From Hymenopus coronatus (Eukaryota; Arthropoda; Insecta; Mantodea; Hymenopodidae): a stretch of DNA of 64,000 nt. This document shows positions 60,028 through 64,000 of the stretch, in pieces; positions within the stretch are counted from its first letter, which is position 1, and each line of letters starts with the position of its first letter. Under the pieces are notes generated by a model, which ran no database searches, was not told the origin of the DNA, and was given only the letters and a program-made list of their open reading frames with translations. The position numbers and the translations under genes were made by a program. The stretch covers positions 28,386,501-28,450,500 of the forward strand of contig CM060895.1 of NCBI GenBank assembly GCA_030762935.1, in the 5' to 3' direction.

Positions 60028-60250
60028 GCTGCACTGTGGCCAAGTGGTTAGACCACTTGCCTCTTACCAAGGCAGCCTGGGTTTGATGGGATGGTGGAAA
60101 ATCAGTGCAGGGGCAGGTTTTTTCCAGGTTCTGTGGTTTCCCCTGCTATCGCATTGCACCAGTGCTCCATCTTCATTCCATGCATCATCAGTGTCATCAC
60201 CTGTGGTGCCTCTATAGTAAAAGTGGGAATTAAACACTATCCAAAGGACA
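60025..60250 (+). repeat. SINE, family II (tRNA-like head), inserted in IR-A copy G
   Basis: GGCTGCACTGTGGCCAAGTG GTTAGACC has a good box A look and TGGGTTTGATGGG a weak box B. It is followed by GGTTTTTTCCAGGTTCTGTG and CATGCATCATCAGTGTCATC, shared with the copy at 35.3 kb. It interrupts the CA tract of an IR-A copy. Confidence 0.75.
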
Positions 60251-60398
60251 CACACACATCTTTCTCTAAAATTCTTTTTTTGGGTTCAATAGACCTGTAA
60301 GTGTGTATTTCTGATGAAAATATTGATATAAAATGTCATGGGTGAACTATATTTCCTCCGTTTCTATTAATAGGCAATAGAGAAAGTAAAAACGTATT
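60245..60398 (+). repeat. IR-A copy G, right end
   Basis: CACACACACATCTTTCTCTA, TTTTTTTGGGTTCAATAGAC, GTATTTCTGATGAAAATATT and the terminal AATAGAGAAAGTAAAAACG match the family right end. Confidence 0.72.
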
Positions 60399-60539
60399 GC
60401 TACTAAATATTTTTCCCTATTGGTTAGTTTTGGTGTACGCCTTTATTTAGATTAGTTAATATTGAAAAATTAGGTTTAATACATGTGATATTTGCCCATG
60501 CCTGACTAATAATATTGACTCCTGTTCATGACTTTATAG

Positions 60540-60788
60540 ATCTCTAAGGAACTGAAACCACTTAAAAGTTGGGAAGAAAGAATTGAGCTCTTTTTGAAAA
60601 TGAGTTTTGTGCCAGAGAATGTCAATAGCCAACATCACAAAGCAGTTGGAAATTCAATATATGTCCGTAATATGTCAACATTAAATTATGAGTGGCATCA
60701 CAAGAATCCTATTAAGGCATCAGTTACTCTTCTGCAACCATCATCAGCATCAGTTTTATATCCTGAAAATGATTATGGATTATCAAAG
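60540..60788 (+). CDS. FASN: FASN exon j: thioesterase domain, later part
   Basis: After a 16.2 kb intron the acceptor ACTTTATAG leads in phase 0 to ISKELKPLKSWEERIELFLK, the lid helices of the thioesterase. IKASVTLLQPSSAS follows, the strand that precedes the substrate-side loop, and then YPENDYGLSK before GTAAGC. Length is 249 nt, 83 codons. The catalytic His and the C-terminus are not in this exon and must lie beyond 64000. No further exon was recognised in 60789-64000, which is filled by IR-A copies and a SINE-like end. Confidence 0.88.
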
Positions 60789-60907
60789 GTAAGCAGAAAC
60801 ACAAGTATATAAATATTTAAGGATATCTACAACATTCAAATGAAGATCATGTCACAGTATGTGGCTTGATGTAAATTAGATTACCAGTTCTAGCGTATCA
60901 TTGCTAC

Positions 60908-61100
60908 AAAAAAATCTTAAGTGTTATACTCATGTGACTTTCTCTACCTATTTTGCAATAAATTATTTTTACAAAAGCTTATCTTTTATTTGCTTCAAAT
61001 GAATAGTGTTAGGTTAGGCTGATACAATTCTGATCACTTCAGAAATTTTCTATTGTAACTGGAAAGAATTAATTTCAATCATAGTACTTGTTGTTTGAAG
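60908..61100 (+). repeat. IR-A copy K, left end only
   Basis: CAAAAAAATCTTAAGTGTTA, CATGTGACTTTCTCTACCTA, GCAATAAATTATTTTTACAA and AAGCTTATCTTTTA match the family left end; the body is lost. Confidence 0.65.
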
Positions 61101-61692
61101 TAAAATGAATAAGTAACATAATTATTACACCTTTACAATAGTTTGTTTAAACACAAGTGAAGGTTATCGAGTTAAGTAAAATTCAACAAAAATGTTCCAG
61201 GTTAGATACAATTATGATCACTTCTCAGTACAATTCTAATCACTGATATCTTCCACATAAAGTCACTTTTCCCAACTCTAACAAAACATATTTTTGGCAA
61301 CAGACCCAGGCACTTTTCCCCATTGATTTTGGACTGAAATAATTCTAGAAACAAATCAACCACTTTCTTTATTATTTGCTAGTGATATGACACTTTAAAT
61401 ACTTTTCTCATCATTACTCATAGACTTCTATTGCTGTTGGTTCTTATTGCTTTTGATTATTTCTTTATTTGTTACATACCTGTTGAAAAAGACATCTTCT
61501 GCTGCAGACTTTTGCTGGTTTCCATTGGAAGTGATTCAAATTGATGTGTGTTTTCTTTTTTCGATATAACACTTTTTTCTTTGGAGTCAGCAAAATAGCC
61601 TTTACAACACTGTGTGGAGAAATTTTATTGGATACTAGTATTATGTACAACTACAATAATCAAAATTTTACTAGGGTATCAAAATTGTACCA

Positions 61693-62385
61693 TTTTTACT
61701 TTCTCTACATGCACTATGTGCATAGTGTATAGAGAAGGTATTGCACTCCACCCAAAATTTTGATTTCGAGATTTCACCGGAAATATAAGTTTTAGGGTCC
61801 CTGATATCCAAAAAAAGCATTTTCACAAAAAGGTCTGTGTGTGTGGGTGGGATGGTGGGGGGGGGCGGGTGGATGGGCGCGTGGGTGTGCGTGTGAGAAC
61901 TCATAAACGAAAAGTAGGTAAAATACCAAACTTGGTATTTGGTATTTAACTTTAGTATCTTCCAGGGATGCGACACGAAGATTATGAGAAAAATCCCCCC
62001 ACCCCAAACTACCCTTTACATGGAATTTTTTCGAAAATTTTGTCTTATATACATTTTTTTCGTGGGGTTGATCATTTTTGAGATATTCATTGTTTTTGGT
62101 TTCAGCTATGAAAAACTTACCATCTCAAATAGGAATTTGTCAACTCCTGTCCATATAAACAAAGAAACTTCAGTGACATAGCTACCAGCTTTTGACTATC
62201 ACTTTAACCTATGATAATCACTTATTTTGCTTCTACTTACAAGGAAACAAGTAATAAGACTATTTTTGCTAATTTGTTCTCGAGTAGCAGGGAGTAAATA
62301 GAGGCATAAGCTTTTTAACAATAATTTGTTACAGATATGTAGAGAAAGTCATGTGAATGGTACACATCAGATTTTTTTGATTAAA
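61693..62385 (-). repeat. IR-A copy I, internally deleted
   Basis: Both ends are intact: TTTTTACTTTCTCTACATGC at 61693 and GTAGAGAAAGTCATGTGAAT then ACACATCAGATTTTTTT at 62385. The internal block around TACATTTTATTTGT is missing. Terminal inverted match TTTACTTTCTCTACAT versus ATGTAGAGAAAGTCAT is clearest here. The CA tract is a mixed TG/GGGTGG run. Confidence 0.85.
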
Positions 62386-62754
62386 AATTTACTATCTGTA
62401 GGAGTGAAATTACGAATAATATTACTGAACTATGTCACGAGATGACAGCACAGGCTACAAAGTCTTTCCCTATGGCTGTCACAGAACACGCAAGAATGAA
62501 ACACAATCTCTAATATCATTAATATAGCATTTGCAAGCACATAGAAACCGGGTAATTATATGAGTGCATAAAACTAAGTTACTTAATTCCTCTAAGTAAA
62601 AAAATTTTATTTTTGTGTAGCACAAACAGATGTATATGTGGAAAAGATAGCAGGAGGTGCAGAGACCTTCAGCATTGCAATGGCATAGTAAGACAAGAGC
62701 TACCAACACTACAAAACTAAAAATGACCCTTAACCTAATTGTACTTATTTTGAA

Positions 62755-62964
62755 ATTGTACCACCTTTACTGTATTATCTTATTGCTTATTTTCTTAAGT
62801 ATAAGGGGAATAAGGGAATACAGTCACCTAAAGCAATAGTCATGTTCTAAGAGTTTGTTGTTTTGTGATAGTTTTGAAAAAAATGATGACTTCCCATTTG
62901 AGAAAAATGTATCACAAAATTGAAACCAATAACAAGGGACATCTGTTAGCCACTTCCCCCCCCC
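62755..62964 (+). repeat. IR-A copy L, interior piece cut by copy J
   Basis: ATAAGGGGAATAAGGGAATA, CAATAGTCATGTTCTAAGAG, ACTTCCCATTTGAGAAAAAT and GAAACCAATAACAAGGGACA match the left-centre of the family. At about 62960 it is interrupted by the A-rich left end of copy J. Confidence 0.65.
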
Positions 62965-63893
62965 CAAAAAATATTATGATGTGTTCTATTAACATGACTT
63001 TCTCTACCTATTCCACAACAAATTATTCTTAGAAGCCTTTGTTCTTCTACCTACTCCATACTTAAATATAAACATTAACAGAAATAGTATTATTATTTAT
63101 TTGTTGTAGGTACAAGAGGAATAGGGAATATATAGGGTAAAGCTATAGTCTTATCTGTTAAAAACTGCTCATTAAAGTGATGACATTGAAATTCCTTCTC
63201 TTTGCTGGACCAGCAGAAAAAAACATGAATAGCAACTTCCCATTGGGGAATAGTATGGGAAAATTAAAACCATTAACAAGGAATATTTCATAAATGGTAA
63301 CCCCACATAATAATTATATTAGACATAAATTGTGTGTTTTGACAATATCTATATATTTTGTGTAGTTTTTGTCCCTCACATCCAAAATGAATAGAATTTC
63401 AAAGGGTATTCCTAAAAAATTGAAGATATGCATTTCACTCTTGATAACAATATCTTAAATACATTGCATTTTAATCAAAACTGTTAAAGCTATTTTTGAG
63501 AAAATCAAAATTTTCAGACACACAAACACGCACACACGCATGCACATTTATTCAGAGTAGTCAGGCTCTTCCCAAAAATATTCAACATATACATTTTATT
63601 TGTCATACAATTATCTTAACATATTTTAATTAAAATTATTACATCCATTTTGTAAAAAAATAATCATCATTTTATAGTTTTATATGAAAGGGAGTTTGAG
63701 AGGGAAGTTACTGAACTTAAATACTAAGTTTTGTATTTAAAAGGCTTTTCATTTTTTAGTCTGACATATAGGTACACACACACACACACACATCCACGGA
63801 CACTCATGCATGCACATGCACATGCAAGTACACACTCACACACACACACACCATACACACTGTCCTTTTCTAAAAATAATTATATTTTGTAAG
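62965..63893 (+). repeat. IR-A copy J, near full length
   Basis: Starts AAAAAATATTATGATGTGTT and CATGACTTTCTCTACCTATT, keeps the body blocks (AAACCATTAACAAGGAATAT, TATACATTTTATTTGTCATA) with a partial internal duplication around 63410-63600. It carries CA tracts at 63775-63850. The right terminus is missing where a tRNA-like sequence begins. Confidence 0.75.
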
Positions 63894-63995
63894 GTAGGGT
63901 CAGAATGAAAGCTTCAATGCCTTAGCTGGGATTTGAGGCCACGGATCTGCCAGTTGAATGATAGCGGTTACCAGCTGAGCTGCCATGTATTTTTT
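63893..63995 (-). repeat. tRNA-like SINE head at window end
   Basis: On the minus strand CATGGCAGCTCAGCTGGTAA gives an A-box-like AGCTCAGCTGG and, about 40 bases on, GCCTCAAATCCCAGC stands for a weak B box. No cloverleaf I would accept as a functional tRNA. Confidence 0.4.
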
Positions 63996-64000
63996 CCTAG

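Noticed and set aside
60025..60100. Functional tRNA gene
   Set aside because: Box-like elements occur but no proper acceptor or anticodon stem; the body continues as a SINE shared with 35.3 kb.

Overview
The window is AT-rich, intron-rich arthropod DNA, most likely insect. The evidence is the transposon company (mariner and Tc1-like elements, Jockey/I-type LINEs, Ty3/Gypsy, tRNA-derived SINEs, Penelope-like elements with GIY-YIG endonuclease) and the insect-like sequence of its one host gene. The species cannot be named from the sequence alone. Nothing in it is prokaryotic.

The only host gene recognised is the 3' half of an animal type-I fatty acid synthase (FASN) on the + strand. Ten consecutive coding exons lie between 5754 and 60788. 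Every intron has GT..AG ends and the reading phases agree at all nine junctions, giving 2,280 coding nt (760 codons) with no stop. Domain order is enoyl reductase (exons 1-3), ketoreductase (end of 3 to 6), acyl carrier protein (7) and thioesterase (8-10). The gene continues beyond both window edges: the KS, MAT, DH and first part of ER lie upstream of 5754, and the end of the thioesterase, including its His, lies after 60788. Introns run from 0.7 to 16.2 kb.

Layout: 1-5.7 kb, upstream intron with two LINE relics and two copies of an unnamed interspersed repeat (called IR-A here). 6-12.7 kb, intron 1 with IR-A, a decayed LINE and a Tc1-like element. 12.9-15.9 kb, microsatellites and IR-A, with a triplet repeat of about 370 bp running up to the exon 3 acceptor. 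16-22.8 kb, Gypsy pol inside a mariner fragment. 23-29.7 kb, intron 4, holding two head-to-head Penelope-like element (PLE) copies that form a 3.3 kb palindrome, flanked by two small fold-back elements. 31.3-41.7 kb, intron 6 with more inverted PLE relics, a LINE, SINEs and a mariner broken by a SINE. 44.3-60.5 kb, intron 9 with an intact mariner, a long I-type LINE and a deleted Tc1-like element. 60.8-64 kb, nested IR-A copies.

The most striking signal is that every PLE-derived insertion recognised (five loci in introns 4 and 6) is an inverted dimer with its 3' ends pointing outwards. Most arms carry a hammerhead-ribozyme-like motif at the 3' end. In the best-preserved pair the motif overlaps the last codons and stop of the element's own endonuclease reading frame.
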